Of a stretch of DNA of 21,000 bases, positions 9,185 through 19,212 are shown piece by piece; the stretch's first letter is position 1, and each line of letters opens with the position of its first letter. The stretch covers positions 1-21,000 of the forward strand of contig CAIIXF020000351.1 in assembly GCA_903813345.2 (NCBI GenBank), in the 5' to 3' direction. Both the position numbers and the translations under genes were made by a program. Under the pieces are notes generated by a model. That model made no database searches. It had not been told where the DNA came from and was given only the letters and a program-made list of their open reading frames with translations. The stretch comes from Owenia fusiformis (lineage: Eukaryota > Annelida > Polychaeta > Sabellida > Oweniidae).

Positions 9185-9851
9185 CACAGCAAAAAATGTG
9201 AATCAAACCACTGAATCCTGGAGTCAGGATTCATACAGGATTCATATGCACATATGAATCCTGTATGAATCCTGCCTCCAGGATTCATACAGGATTCGCT
9301 GTATAAATAGTTTACAAATGAATCCTGCCTTCAGGAATCATACAGGATTCATATGCAATATAGTTTACAAATGAATCCAGCCTTCAGGATTCGTACAGGA
9401 TTCATATAGAAGGTAGTTTGCAAATGAATCCTGCCTTCAGGAATCATACAGGATTCATATGCAATATAGTTTACAAATGAATCCAGCCTTCGGGATTCGT
9501 ACAGGATTCATATAGAAGGTAGTTTGCAAATGAATCCTGCCTTCAGGAATCATACAGGATTCATATGCAATATAGTTTACAAATGAATCCAGCCTTCAGG
9601 ATTCGTACAGGATTCATATAGAAGGTAGTTTGCAAATGAATCCTGTAGCCAGGATTCAAGCAGGATTCATATGCAATATAGTTTACAAATGAATCCAGCC
9701 TTCAGGAATCATACAGGAATCAAACGAAAATTGGAATTGATGTGTATGTTTCTATTCTAACACTCACATTGGCGTATCGCATATATTACGCCAAATGCGC
9801 ACAGGCGTACCAAATGAATTCGAAAAATTTAATAAAAATGTGTAATTATTT
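9185..9851 (+). repeat. left inverted arm (667 bp)
   Basis: It runs from CACAGCAAAAAATGTGAATC to GTGTAATTATTT. In order it has a block of GAATCCTG/CAGGATTC inverted motifs with a near-palindrome at 9237-9266, then the 53-bp minisatellite. A unique segment of about 130 bp follows, with three GGCGTA motifs (9771 plus, 9787 minus, 9804 plus). The inner border is sharp: similarity to the right arm stops after 9851. Confidence 0.97.
9316..9720 (+). repeat. 53-bp minisatellite, A/B alternating variants, left arm
   Basis: AAATGAATCC recurs every 53 bases, with the preceding C at 9315, 9368, 9421, 9474, 9527, 9580, 9633 and 9686. Monomers alternate between a type with GCCTTCAGGAATCATACAGG and GCAATATAGTTTAC, and a type with GCCTTCAGGATTCGTACAGG and GAAGGTAGTTTGC. 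This gives a 106-bp higher-order period. One B copy reads CTTCGGG. Inverted GAATCCTG/CAGGATTC pairs inside each monomer could let the array form cruciforms. Confidence 0.95.
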
Positions 9852-9878
9852 GAGAAGCTACCTTGTGCATAAATCCCG

Positions 9879-9914
9879 CATGATTCCTGAAGGCTGAATT
9901 CATTTTGTAAATTA
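9879..9914 (-). repeat. isolated monomer fragment in opposite orientation
   Basis: CATGATTCCTGAAGGCTGAA followed by TTCATTTTGTAAATTA is a diverged reverse complement of a minisatellite monomer. It lies 27 bases inside the left arm's inner border and points towards it. I found no equivalent next to the right arm. Confidence 0.8.
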
Positions 9915-10060
9915 TTCAAATGGCGAGTCTTGCATGACACAATCTATTTTTAATTTAATTTAAAGATAGCCATATTGTTTTTCAGTTTTTGTCCTAATCA
10001 GTTGTTGCGTTTAAGCAGAACTCTAGTATTTTAAATCTGATTTTTAATACATTTCTAATA

Positions 10061-10210
10061 ATTATATTCCAAAGTCACTAGTAAACTGTACGTACATCGT
10101 ACGTATCTGGATTTCGTTAATAATTGATTAATCTGTTAATGCGTTCCTCTAAGTAAATGAAACAATCATCACATCGTGTTTATAAGTGTAATTCAAGGGC
10201 GTATAATCTA
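10061..10210 (+). repeat. diverged direct repeat, copy 1
   Basis: It shares with copy 2, in the same order, ATTATATTCCAAA, AAACTGTACGTA, GTATCTGGATTTCGTT, GGTTCCTC-like and CATCACATCGTGTT segments. Copy 1 has an extra GTACATC duplication. The offset is 334 bases. Confidence 0.8.
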
Positions 10211-10394
10211 ACATGTCTAATGCTACTCATTTCATGGTATTACTTTCCGATCATTTGATAAAATAGAATACAATCAACATGTGGAAATCACGGATGACGG
10301 GAAAAACAATATTGTATAAATAGAATATATTTTAATAAGAGATTCGTAATGTAAGAGATTCGATATTTAACAGATATTTAGAATGAATTGCGAC

Positions 10395-10526
10395 ATTATA
10401 TTCCAAATTCATGAATAAACTGTACGTATCTGGATTTCGTTCATAATTGTTTAATGGTTCCTCATAGATAGTAATAAAGTCATCACATCGTGTTCATTAG
10501 TGTTAATTCGAGGTTGGATAATGTTT
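10395..10526 (+). repeat. diverged direct repeat, copy 2
   Basis: Second copy of the block starting at 10061, shorter through several small deletions. With copy 1 it marks an old local duplication in the element interior. Confidence 0.8.
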
Positions 10527-11382
10527 TATAATATGATGTTATAATTTTACATTTTATTTGTGTGTCTGAGTGAGGCTAAATTGAAAGTAAAACCTGTATA
10601 ATCAGACGGGCAAATCACGATGAGGACAAATAATTATTTAAATTAGTAAGATAAGTCTGTACATGTAGATTGTTCGTTGAAGTTGGACCGTCGGTGACTT
10701 TTATTCCTAGATTTCGTATCCCTCTCAAACAAATAAGTCAAAGCCAAATATAGTTGAACTGTTTTCGGGATTATTATTCATTTGTTGTAATACAGATTGA
10801 CTTATAGACTGATATTGTAATGGGTTGTGCTTGGGATTCACAGAATTATTCTATGATAGTCTCAGGATATATTGAAATGCGGATGTTTACATTAAAGATC
10901 TTGCTTTCAAACAAAAATATTGAAGTACTAAGATCGGATATTAGCGTACCCCAGTGGAAAAGAATCAAAAGATATTCCAATTTAACGCACTGCACAATAA
11001 TTTGTCATTTTGGAAATTCGTCAATATGACCTTACCATTTTGATCTTAATAATTTAAAATTTAAACAAGAGCTACCCCCCCCAGAACTAGCCTTCCCGGT
11101 AAAGCCAATACGACAGATATCTAAGGAAAGTTTCATTTTTATTCTTGATTTCTCTGACTCGGAATAGTTGAAATGATAAACATAAATTGCAATTATTATT
11201 ACTTTGCTCTTTCATTTTGCTCAGTCATGATCAACGCCTTCCTTAAATTTTCTGTCAGATCATCGATCCCAGACTTCAGCAAATATTCCAATCATATTTT
11301 GCGTTTTATCGTCTTTCCCAAAAGCTATACGAATATGGTACTACAACTACTTAATGACAGTGGTTTATCGTTATTTTTGCAA

Positions 11383-11935
11383 ATATGGATGTTTACACTG
11401 CTTGAATCTTATTCTAGGAAGTTTTATAGAGACGGGACTTCCTTTTCACAATGCAATTATATCTGTTTTGTAGGTTCCCGTGGGTAAGATACACACAAGA
11501 ACAATACGGCCCATCCAAAAGGGACAGATCCGTCAGTGGCGTTCTTCAAATTATAGCCCGTGGAGATATAGTTTATGAATCTTGCCTCAAGTGACGTGTT
11601 AAATCCCATATTGGGTTTGAGAAAGGGCCCGTATACACAGCCCGATACACAGTTGCTCGATACAAGTGCAAACTATAAAATAACCATAATATAACAATTA
11701 TAGATAAATGTTTGGCATGCATTGTTTCTGTTTAATTGTTAAATTATTTGATAACTTATAATAAGCAGATAAGTTGCTTTTCAGGTATTAAGCGGCGATT
11801 AAGGACTGAAAACCAGCGTCACACATTTCTTCGGATATTCCTCCATAAGCAGATATACCTGTTTGCATGTTTTAATTTTGATTTGATTTGATTGTTTGAA
11901 TTAGATAAAGTCTTTAAAATGTTACTAGTGTTTGG
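11383..11935 (+). repeat. inner diverged inverted repeat, left copy
   Basis: Compared with the reverse complement of 17511-18300 it keeps, in the same order, ATGTTTAC, GACGGGACTTCC, TCTGTTTTG(T/C)AGGT, TTATAGCCC, CTTGCCTCAAGT, CACAGTTGCT, AAATAACCATA, GGCATGCATT, TTTTCAGGT and TTTGCATGTTTTAA. Gaps and many substitutions separate these anchors, so the repeat is much older than the outer arms. This copy has in-frame stops where the right copy is partly open. Confidence 0.8.
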
Positions 11936-13660
11936 GGGGGGGGGCTGAGATTTCATGTAGGAATTAAAATTAGAATAAGATTTAAATACGATCTGTTTTG
12001 TTTGCATCGTTGTATAACGTTGATAAAACACAAAGGGCAGCATTGGAATTACAAAATTGTGCGATTCCCTACCTCCCAAAATTATTCAAAATTATATTTC
12101 TGTCATTCTGATTTCCGTGTCGGGACATTCTGATCTATTAGAGTCTCACTTTATCTAACGCTTTGGTATTCCAAAGGATTGTACTTGCCCGGGAGTACTT
12201 GCTGTATATCACGTCGGGAGATTAAACCTCCTGGATTAAACCAGTGAATGTTCCGATCGTCGTAACATTCGATACACCGAGAGATTTCCCAGATTCATAC
12301 ATGCATACTGTATATTCAGCAGGAATTTTACATACTTTATCATTCCCTTCTTAATATATCGTATAATATTTGTATTCTGTTTCACAGATTCCCCTTGAAA
12401 TACAAGGTAGACTAGATGCGAGTAGAAATAATTTTGATTTACGTCATTAAATATTCAAAATTCAGTCAAAGTGATGTCATAATTTGAAATCTACATGAAA
12501 AAGTACATCTAAAATTACGGTTTCGAAAATTGTTTATCAAATTTGAAAATTACGACAACACGGGCAATATATGGCAGGTTAAATGAGTCGTCAAGATTAT
12601 AACACGCCGGTCTTTATGTTACAGTTGATGAAAGTACAATGTCAAAATCTCATGATGATTTCTTCCGACCTGTGTTTACTGACAAGAGAGGGGTGCGCAG
12701 TTGTTGAAGCGAGTATAAACTAAGAAAAATCCAAAGTCCGATAATTAATTAATTGGCATGGATCTGCTAATTGTTTTCGTTATTGTTACTTGTTCTATCT
12801 AGACGGTTTTATCTGCATCGATATGGCTGATTATAAGGCATGAACATTTTTCCCAGTTGTGTTAATTGTTATTCTTTAATAAGCGGATTTATATGTTTGA
12901 AATATTTATTATCCATTTTTCATTTTGATATACTTTTCAAAGGACTTTTTGTTCTATCTATGTGTTTTGTCTATACTAATCTTTAACAGGAGTTAGCTTA
13001 TTCCATATAGCCTACAATTGATTTTAATTCATAAAGTTTGCTGATAATTGACTTAAGTATGGTAAAGCTCTCGAAGAGAGCATGTGCATGATCGCCAATA
13101 AAATTGCATTCTTTGTTTTGTTTTGACAGTTAGTTTAGAACTTTAGCCACGCGAAGTATACACGCAAACGCTTGTGTACTTTTGAAACATTAACTTGCAA
13201 GGCTCAAAGTCATTTCCATCTCCTCCGGTGTTATTTCTGTGGTAGAGGTTTTTCAAAAATAATTTAAAACTTTTGAGACCTTTGGGGTATAGGATATACG
13301 ATCAAATCACATGTCCTTCTATTTTTAGTTTTTTTCCTGAGGGATAAGAAAATAAAAATCAAACATAGAGAGGCAAAGACGTAAAAATGTGGGGAAGTTA
13401 TTTAATTTATGCTTTTCTATGAATATAATTGCGACCTCCATGACATTTGACAAAGTCAGACCCCTAGTCAGAGAAGGGGGTGGGGGGGGTTCAAGAACGC
13501 CTTTCTCCAAAATTTATTTAAAATCGTGCAGTTTTTCATCATTCTGAGCTTTTTTTTAAACTTAAGTGATGACCAATTTTGTTTAATGTGAACCCCCTGC
13601 CCCCATCACTCTGGAAGTGATCATGATACACTCAATCCACAAGGTGGGTCTAAAGATGAA
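11936..13660. other. element interior: no recognisable gene
   Basis: AT-rich sequence with a run of 11 G at 11934-11944 and a G-rich stretch at 13476-13490. The minus frames at 11819-12079 and 13325-13510 are composition-driven (proline runs read from G tracts) and show no domain. Confidence 0.5.
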
Positions 13661-13778
13661 AACCTAGACGATCTCTGTAATCAAAGGCTAAGACGATATT
13701 TTCTATAATCAGAGTCCTAGACGACTTCTGCTGCAATCAGAGTCCTGGATGATGTTCAGACTTTTCTGTAATCAAAGT
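13661..13778 (+). repeat. degenerate tandem repeat, about four copies of 28-35 bp
   Basis: The pattern CCTAGACGA, a short T/C-rich part, then AATCAGAGT or AATCAAAGG repeats from 13661, 13688, 13716 and 13744. Copies differ by substitutions and the last has a small insertion. No function is suggested. Confidence 0.75.
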
Positions 13779-14995
13779 AGCCAAACATCCGCAGAGCACG
13801 GAAATTGATGGATAAGTGAATGGTCTTTTGTTTGTTTTCTTAACTATTGTAAGGAATAAAATTAAGATTTAAATGTTCACCCCCCCCCCTCCTCCGTTTA
13901 ATTTCGATTCAAACAAAATCAAACGGGAATGATTATCTTACAAGGTACGCTGAGACTTAAGACAATAAAAGACGATAATTAACCTGATTGGATCCTGTGT
14001 CTTATTAGCGTCTGTTATTTATTACTGTTGACCAGTACCAGGCTGATTGCGTATTGATAATCAAACCGGTCGTGGGATGCAATGATATATCTAAATTTAT
14101 CCCATGATACTACTTCCCGATGAATAACACCTTGGAATATTTTTGATTTTGAAAGAAAATCGTAATGTCCCGCCAAATCCCGCTCACGAAAATGATATAC
14201 TCCCATTTGAAAATTAAGAGATTTTGAGACGTAAGGAGTATGAAGCCGCCTATTAAGCATAGTGTAATTGTAATTTCATGCTCTGACATAGCATACCAGT
14301 GTATTCCTTCAGTCATACAATATTGTAATACCTTGATGGATCAAGATGCTTATAAGACAGTTAAAGTCGTAGAAACCTTAGCAATAGCGAATGTGTTTGG
14401 TCCCTCTAATATTAATATAATATGAATATTGTTACAATATAACTGTATTGAATTTTTCTATGTTGATGTGTTTATGTTATATATCTACAATAAAATTTTT
14501 ATATTTCAAAATTCCATACAGCTAAGTCACCGGACATTTTGTAGACTAATAATATAACAGACTTCTGGTTTTGTTCCATACACAATTTAGATAAGGATTG
14601 TGAACTTTAGATTTTATGAAGAGAGTTATTTATATCTATATAATTACGTTTTGAGTTGGAGGAAACTTACTCAATATCACTTTGATGTCTCGGTCACCTG
14701 GCCATAAAAGGCATTTGCTTAATATGATATTTATTTTTTACAGGTTGTTTCCATTAACGGGGTGATACAGGCATGTGAAGTGTTTGGCTATGCATGGACC
14801 TCAAGGATGACACGGGGTGGAAGAGGGGCAAGGGTTGGTGCAAGTCCCGGGGTGCAAGTCTGCACTCCCAGACTCCAGATAGGAGTGAAACGCATCATGG
14901 GATTAAATGCATTCGTTGAAGTTTACAGAAACAGTTGAATATAATTCAGAATTTAAGTGAATCCACATGATCATTTGCGTTCAACAATGCGTTTA
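13779..14995. other. element interior: no recognisable gene
   Basis: A run of ten C lies at 13880-13889. Overlapping minus frames at 14015-14260 and 14110-14316 (81 and 68 codons) lack any motif I know. Near 14790-14890 is a short GC-richer, G-rich patch without RNA-gene features. Confidence 0.45.
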
Positions 14996-15178
14996 TAGAG
15001 AGGTTTCGCAAGTTTTTGGCTCAATGTGTTGTGTTCACCAGATTTATTACCCTTTACATTCGACTTCACTTCTTAATTAAAAGAGAGCTTCATCTTCTGT
15101 AGTTTATTTCTAGGCCTCTGCGCGTAGGGTACAGCACTTAAACGAGTTGAGGTTAATCCATTGTGCGAAACCTCTCTA
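14996..15178. mobile_element. MITE candidate with 13-bp inverted ends and TA duplication
   Basis: GAGAGGTTTCGCA at 14998-15010 is matched exactly by its reverse complement TGCGAAACCTCTC at 15164-15176. TA flanks both sides (14996-14997 and 15177-15178). A 179-bp body, short perfect ends and a TA target duplication fit a non-autonomous Tc1/mariner-type element. Inside the ends the two sides diverge at once. There is no coding capacity. Confidence 0.6.
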
Positions 15179-17291
15179 ATACCAGAGGGGTTATTCATCA
15201 AGCTAAATGACCCCTCGAGGCGATATATGTGTTATGTTACAGTTACATGTTACAGTTACATGTTAAATTGTTAAGACTTGAAAGTTAATAATTAAGTTTT
15301 TTTGCGTTATCTTTCAGATACTTATAATTAGTACACGTTGCTCTCTATGTTGGCGGTGATGACACGTTCTGCTTTCTTTTCAAGAAGCTGCAGTCTAATC
15401 TTTAAATGTTACATTCATAATTTAAAAAAAGCTTTGTTTTGATTTATTATTTAAAAAAATATTGTGGCTTGCTAATCGCACCCCCACCCCATTCTGACTG
15501 AAAATCGAATTTTTAAGGGGCAATCGCATCCCCCCTGACTGAAAGTTGACTACGCCCCTGTGTTTCCCTTTGTCCCCTTTCATTTATCTTCTGTAAACTT
15601 GTTTGAACAAATTAATACTAGTACTACAAAGATAACTTCATTCGAAACGCATGCAATTCACTCCAATATTATATTTATTCATGTATTTGCATTAGTGAGG
15701 GAAAGGGATTTGATTATAAAATTGACGGTGGTTGCGAAGTTGTGATTTGGGAGGGAGGGGTATACTATACTAAGGTGTTATAAGACCCAATAATTAATAT
15801 AAACAACTGAGCGCCTTCCTGATTGCATCCCAGCTCATCCTGTCCGCCAGTCTATCTCGATCGCATTTGATCAATGAATTCCTGATTAAACTGACTCTTG
15901 ATTTTAAAATAGGAATTCTAAATCTGTTACTAGGATTTAAAAGTTGGTGTCTATTATGATACTGGAAATTGGAATACTATATTTTGTATTACTATTCTAT
16001 CTCGATCTATAGTATATAAATATGAATTTCTAGGTCTACAGTCCCACATGGGCTTCATTGAAACATACGACAAAGTTTATCCATTTCAAACAAGCCAGGA
16101 AAACAGATAACTAGTCTTGCATCAGGCCCCGCAAATGTCCAATTTTCTCTCGGGAAATACATAAATATCAGAGACATATTTCATAGCCAGAGGCCAAAAA
16201 TGTCAAAATCGATATAAAATCTAAAAAGGATAAAATGTCCCCTCGAATACGGTACCTAGGTAATTAAATCTAATATTTCATAGTTCCCGCATAATAAGCA
16301 TAAAACTTTCATTTACCGCTGTATCGAAATTCAAGTGATCCCTTATTGAAGTTTTACTAAATAATTGAGTTTGATCATTTAATGCTGTTGGATAGAATAT
16401 TAGGCTGAAAAGAATCAAAATTTTAGCCCATGTCTAAGCGAATGGTATAAATTCACATAGTTCTGATTACAATGAGAATGCTAAAAAAAATCCTGGCATT
16501 TCCTTTACTCTACGTTTATAATCACGTATCATGCTTATTAACTAGATCAATACAGACTCGATTTCCTTTGCCCACCTTCAACATTGTTATGTAATGACGG
16601 GAAACAGTCACTGTAATCTTCTAATCAGCCGTTTGTTTTTATTGTAATTAGGAAACTAATCAATTTTGATTTCGTATTGTTTCAATGAACAAAAAGCACA
16701 TTAGTTCAGCATTTCAAGGAAGGGGGGGGGGTGTAAACAATTACTGACTGTCAAGTACATGTATCTCTCACGAGGCCCTATTTCCACAACCCTCCACTCA
16801 TGCATACGCCTATCATATAATGGATAGGGAAATATATAACATTCCAACAGATACTGTCTTGACCTCCTACCCTTTTACACCGGGTCTCTTCTTGAACCCC
16901 TCCCATATTCTAATGTTTCTCGAAACTGCTCATGTTAACTTTGTAAGGCAATGTAGGGTTTGCTACGGGTGTGACTTGCAATGTATAACTTACTTGTACT
17001 TGTATAAGAAATAAAAACAAATAAACAAACATAAAAACTTGTGCTCATAATTAATACGGTGATAAGCAACAAAAGGTTAAAATAAAAATTTTCAAAAACA
17101 GCCATGCACTACCCTGCATTTTAGCTGAAATTAAGTTTATTCCAAATAACTTATGTAACGAAATGGAAATGATTCGAAAAATAACAATTCGATGAACATT
17201 TCACAATGAAGCAAACAAAACCAGATAGTAAAGAATTATTCTAATTTAAACCGACGTGAATCCTCAACCCTAAAAAGTTTTCGTTTTCGGT
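15179..17291. other. element interior: no recognisable gene
   Basis: It holds a two-copy 13-bp tandem (GTTACAGTTACAT, 15236-15261) and a short hairpin at about 15185-15217 (AGGGGTTATT against AATGACCCCT). C-rich fragments at 15474-15560 (ATCGCATCCCCCCTG, CTACGCCCCTG) resemble the repeat at 17292. A run of ten G lies at 16722-16731. An A-rich segment at 17006-17036 follows a plus frame (16820-17014) and could be a worn retroelement tail; this is weak. Confidence 0.45.
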
Positions 17292-17496
17292 CAGGGGGGG
17301 GGTGCGATTTTGCCATAAGCAACACAAAAAATTAAGTTTTCTTTTGAATTTTACAAAAATTGATGCAACTTCCTTCAAAATTGAGCTAGAAGCTTCAAAT
17401 AAAAAGCATTTTAAAGCTCTTTTCTACCTCTATCCAATGGTCATATTTTCAAAGGTTATGGGGGGGGTGCGATCGCACCCATCGCACCCCCCCCTG
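17292..17496. repeat. short element with G/C-run inverted ends
   Basis: The left end CAGGGGGGGGGTGCGAT (17292-17308) is mirrored by ATCGCACCCCCCCCTG (17481-17496). A second GGGGGGGGTGCGATCGCACCC palindromic core lies just inside the right end. The sequence CTGGCTACGCCCATG follows, and a related CTACGCCCCTG sits at about 15551. It interrupts the right copy's border of the inner inverted repeat. Probably a small dispersed repeat; the family is unknown. Confidence 0.55.
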
Positions 17497-17510
17497 GCTA
17501 CGCCCATGCT

Positions 17511-18300
17511 GGTGACATTTGAAAGACTAATTTCTTAATCTAATTTCAACAAAACAAATCAAAACCTAAACAGGTTGACGGTCGTTGTAGATTATAGACC
17601 ATGCTAACAAAGTTTAAACATTTTATTTACGGCTTATTTAAAACATGCAAACGGGTGTATTTACTGAAGGAATATGTTAGGAAATATATTTAAAGTGTAT
17701 TCATGCCTGCAATCATCGCTGGTCACACCTGAAAAACAACTTCTTAAAATACAAACATAATTCACTGCACTGCTGTATACGTCTACCTGCTCTCAAATCT
17801 AATAATGAAACGAAAAAAATAATGCATGCCAAACTTTTATCTATTGTAATATTATCTATGGTTATTTCAAAGTTTTACTCTTGCATCAAGCAACTGTGCC
17901 ATTTCCCCAACAGTCCTGTCTTTAAGGACTAACACTTTACTTGAGGCAAGATGCATAAACTTGAACTCCCTGGGCTATAACTCAATTGTCACTGCTTGTG
18001 TGTCATACTCATTGGCACCTGCAAAACAGAATAATATAATAAGAATAACATCATGATGATATCAGATATCATATTTCATTTGGAGCCTTAAATATTAAAC
18101 AAGGCATAAACATGAAAAATGTCACCACCCGCCATTTGTTACAGACGCTGAACGCCGACCCCAGACGCCAAACACCGTACATAAAAAAGTTGGAGACTTT
18201 AACAATATGTGACCACTTTTGGTGGTGACATAAAAAGGGGAAGTCCCGTCTTAATAAAACTCCTGATTTCCAGTTTTTTGTAAACATACACCATTGCATG
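17511..18300 (-). repeat. inner diverged inverted repeat, right copy, with an exon-like segment
   Basis: This is the partner of 11383-11935, longer by a roughly 150-bp stretch between the GGACTTCC and TTTTGCAG anchors. On the minus strand an acceptor-like TTCTGTTTTGCAG ends at 18019. A 152-bp segment follows (18018-17867) with 50 codons in one frame, broken by a single TAG at codon 14 and closing with TGA. The 35 codons after the TAG read without a break, including HLASSKVLVLKDRTVGEMAQ. It could be the last exon of a duplicated, decayed gene, but I do not recognise the protein. Confidence 0.75.
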
Positions 18301-19212
18301 TTGATGGTTCGCATGACCTGCAGGTCACGATGACAAATGAATGTTACGTTGTCAATAGAATGTAGGCTAACTAACTTTCACGTAAGGTAGATTCCCCGGG
18401 TAGATTCGCGAGATTCGTGATTATTCCCCCGGGATTAGGCTATTCCAAAGCAAACACCAAAGATACCAAATCGAACTCCCAATGAATTATTGATCGTATC
18501 TATCCTAGGGCCTATCATTTCAATGTAATTTAAAGGCTTACAGGGGTGCTTCAAAATCATCCCTGCGGCCCAAGAGTAATTCATTGCATTGTGACATTCA
18601 TGAGCTGCTATGAAAGCAGTGAAGGACCGATCTTGAAGGATGCTTCAAAATCGGGTTCAAATTGTAATATTGAGGCCTACTAATCTTTCATAACACGTGA
18701 CGCATTCTATATTAGCATTAAGAAATGAGAAATGGGCGTAGGAGCGGAGTAAGAGACCCAGGATAAGAAGAACCATTGGGCAAGATGGCCCACCAAGTTT
18801 GTTTATCATCAAATATACATCGCCTGATATTATCTCCTGACAGGGACAGCATCGATCTCAATGGCCATTGCACTTTGTTTCATTTAGGCGGCACCTTCTC
18901 CAAGAAGAAACTCTTTTAACGGCACCACTTCTGTAAGTCTGTGGTAAAAAACCTCCCGTCCGAAGAAGTTATCTTACAGAACGGCCCCTTTTGACCCTCG
19001 GGGGCCCTTCTTGCCCTGCCATGGCCACACAAAACCATTTCCAGTAGTGACATTTGCGAGTTAATACCAATAAGAATAAAACGGACCGAATAAAACCAAT
19101 GTCCTTTTTTCAATAAACATGGCTACATGTATATTTAAAGTTTATATACCCATTCGGGGAAGACAATATAAATAAAACAATGTATTTTAAATTAGCACAC
19201 AGAACAACTTTT
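18301..19212. other. element interior, right part: no recognisable gene
   Basis: It contains the palindrome TGACCTGCAGGTCA (18314-18327) and a GC-rich patch at about 18960-19030. The patch lies in a 65-codon minus frame (18916-19113) that reads GHGRARRAPEGQKGPF in the middle; I do not recognise it and it has no supporting context. The minus frame at 18069-18314 also shows no domain. Confidence 0.45.

Larger units (their letters stand above)
9915..11382. other. element interior, left part: no recognisable gene
   Basis: AT-rich sequence holding the diverged direct repeat described separately. Plus-strand frames at 10820-11029 and 11173-11487 have no recognisable domain. A run of eight C lies at 11075-11082. 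Confidence 0.5.

Noticed and set aside
9316-9720. CRISPR-like array
   Set aside because: Monomers are contiguous with no unique spacers, the context is eukaryotic, and the array is a minisatellite.
14015-14316. Two minus-strand frames of 81 and 68 codons
   Set aside because: They overlap in different frames and neither shows a domain. The longer one looks mildly protein-like but has no context.
16820-17014. LINE reverse-transcriptase tail
   Set aside because: The A-rich end is suggestive, but the frame has no reverse-transcriptase or endonuclease motif.
18916-19113. 65-codon minus frame with a basic, Gly-rich stretch
   Set aside because: The unusual composition comes from a short GC-rich patch; no family was recognised.
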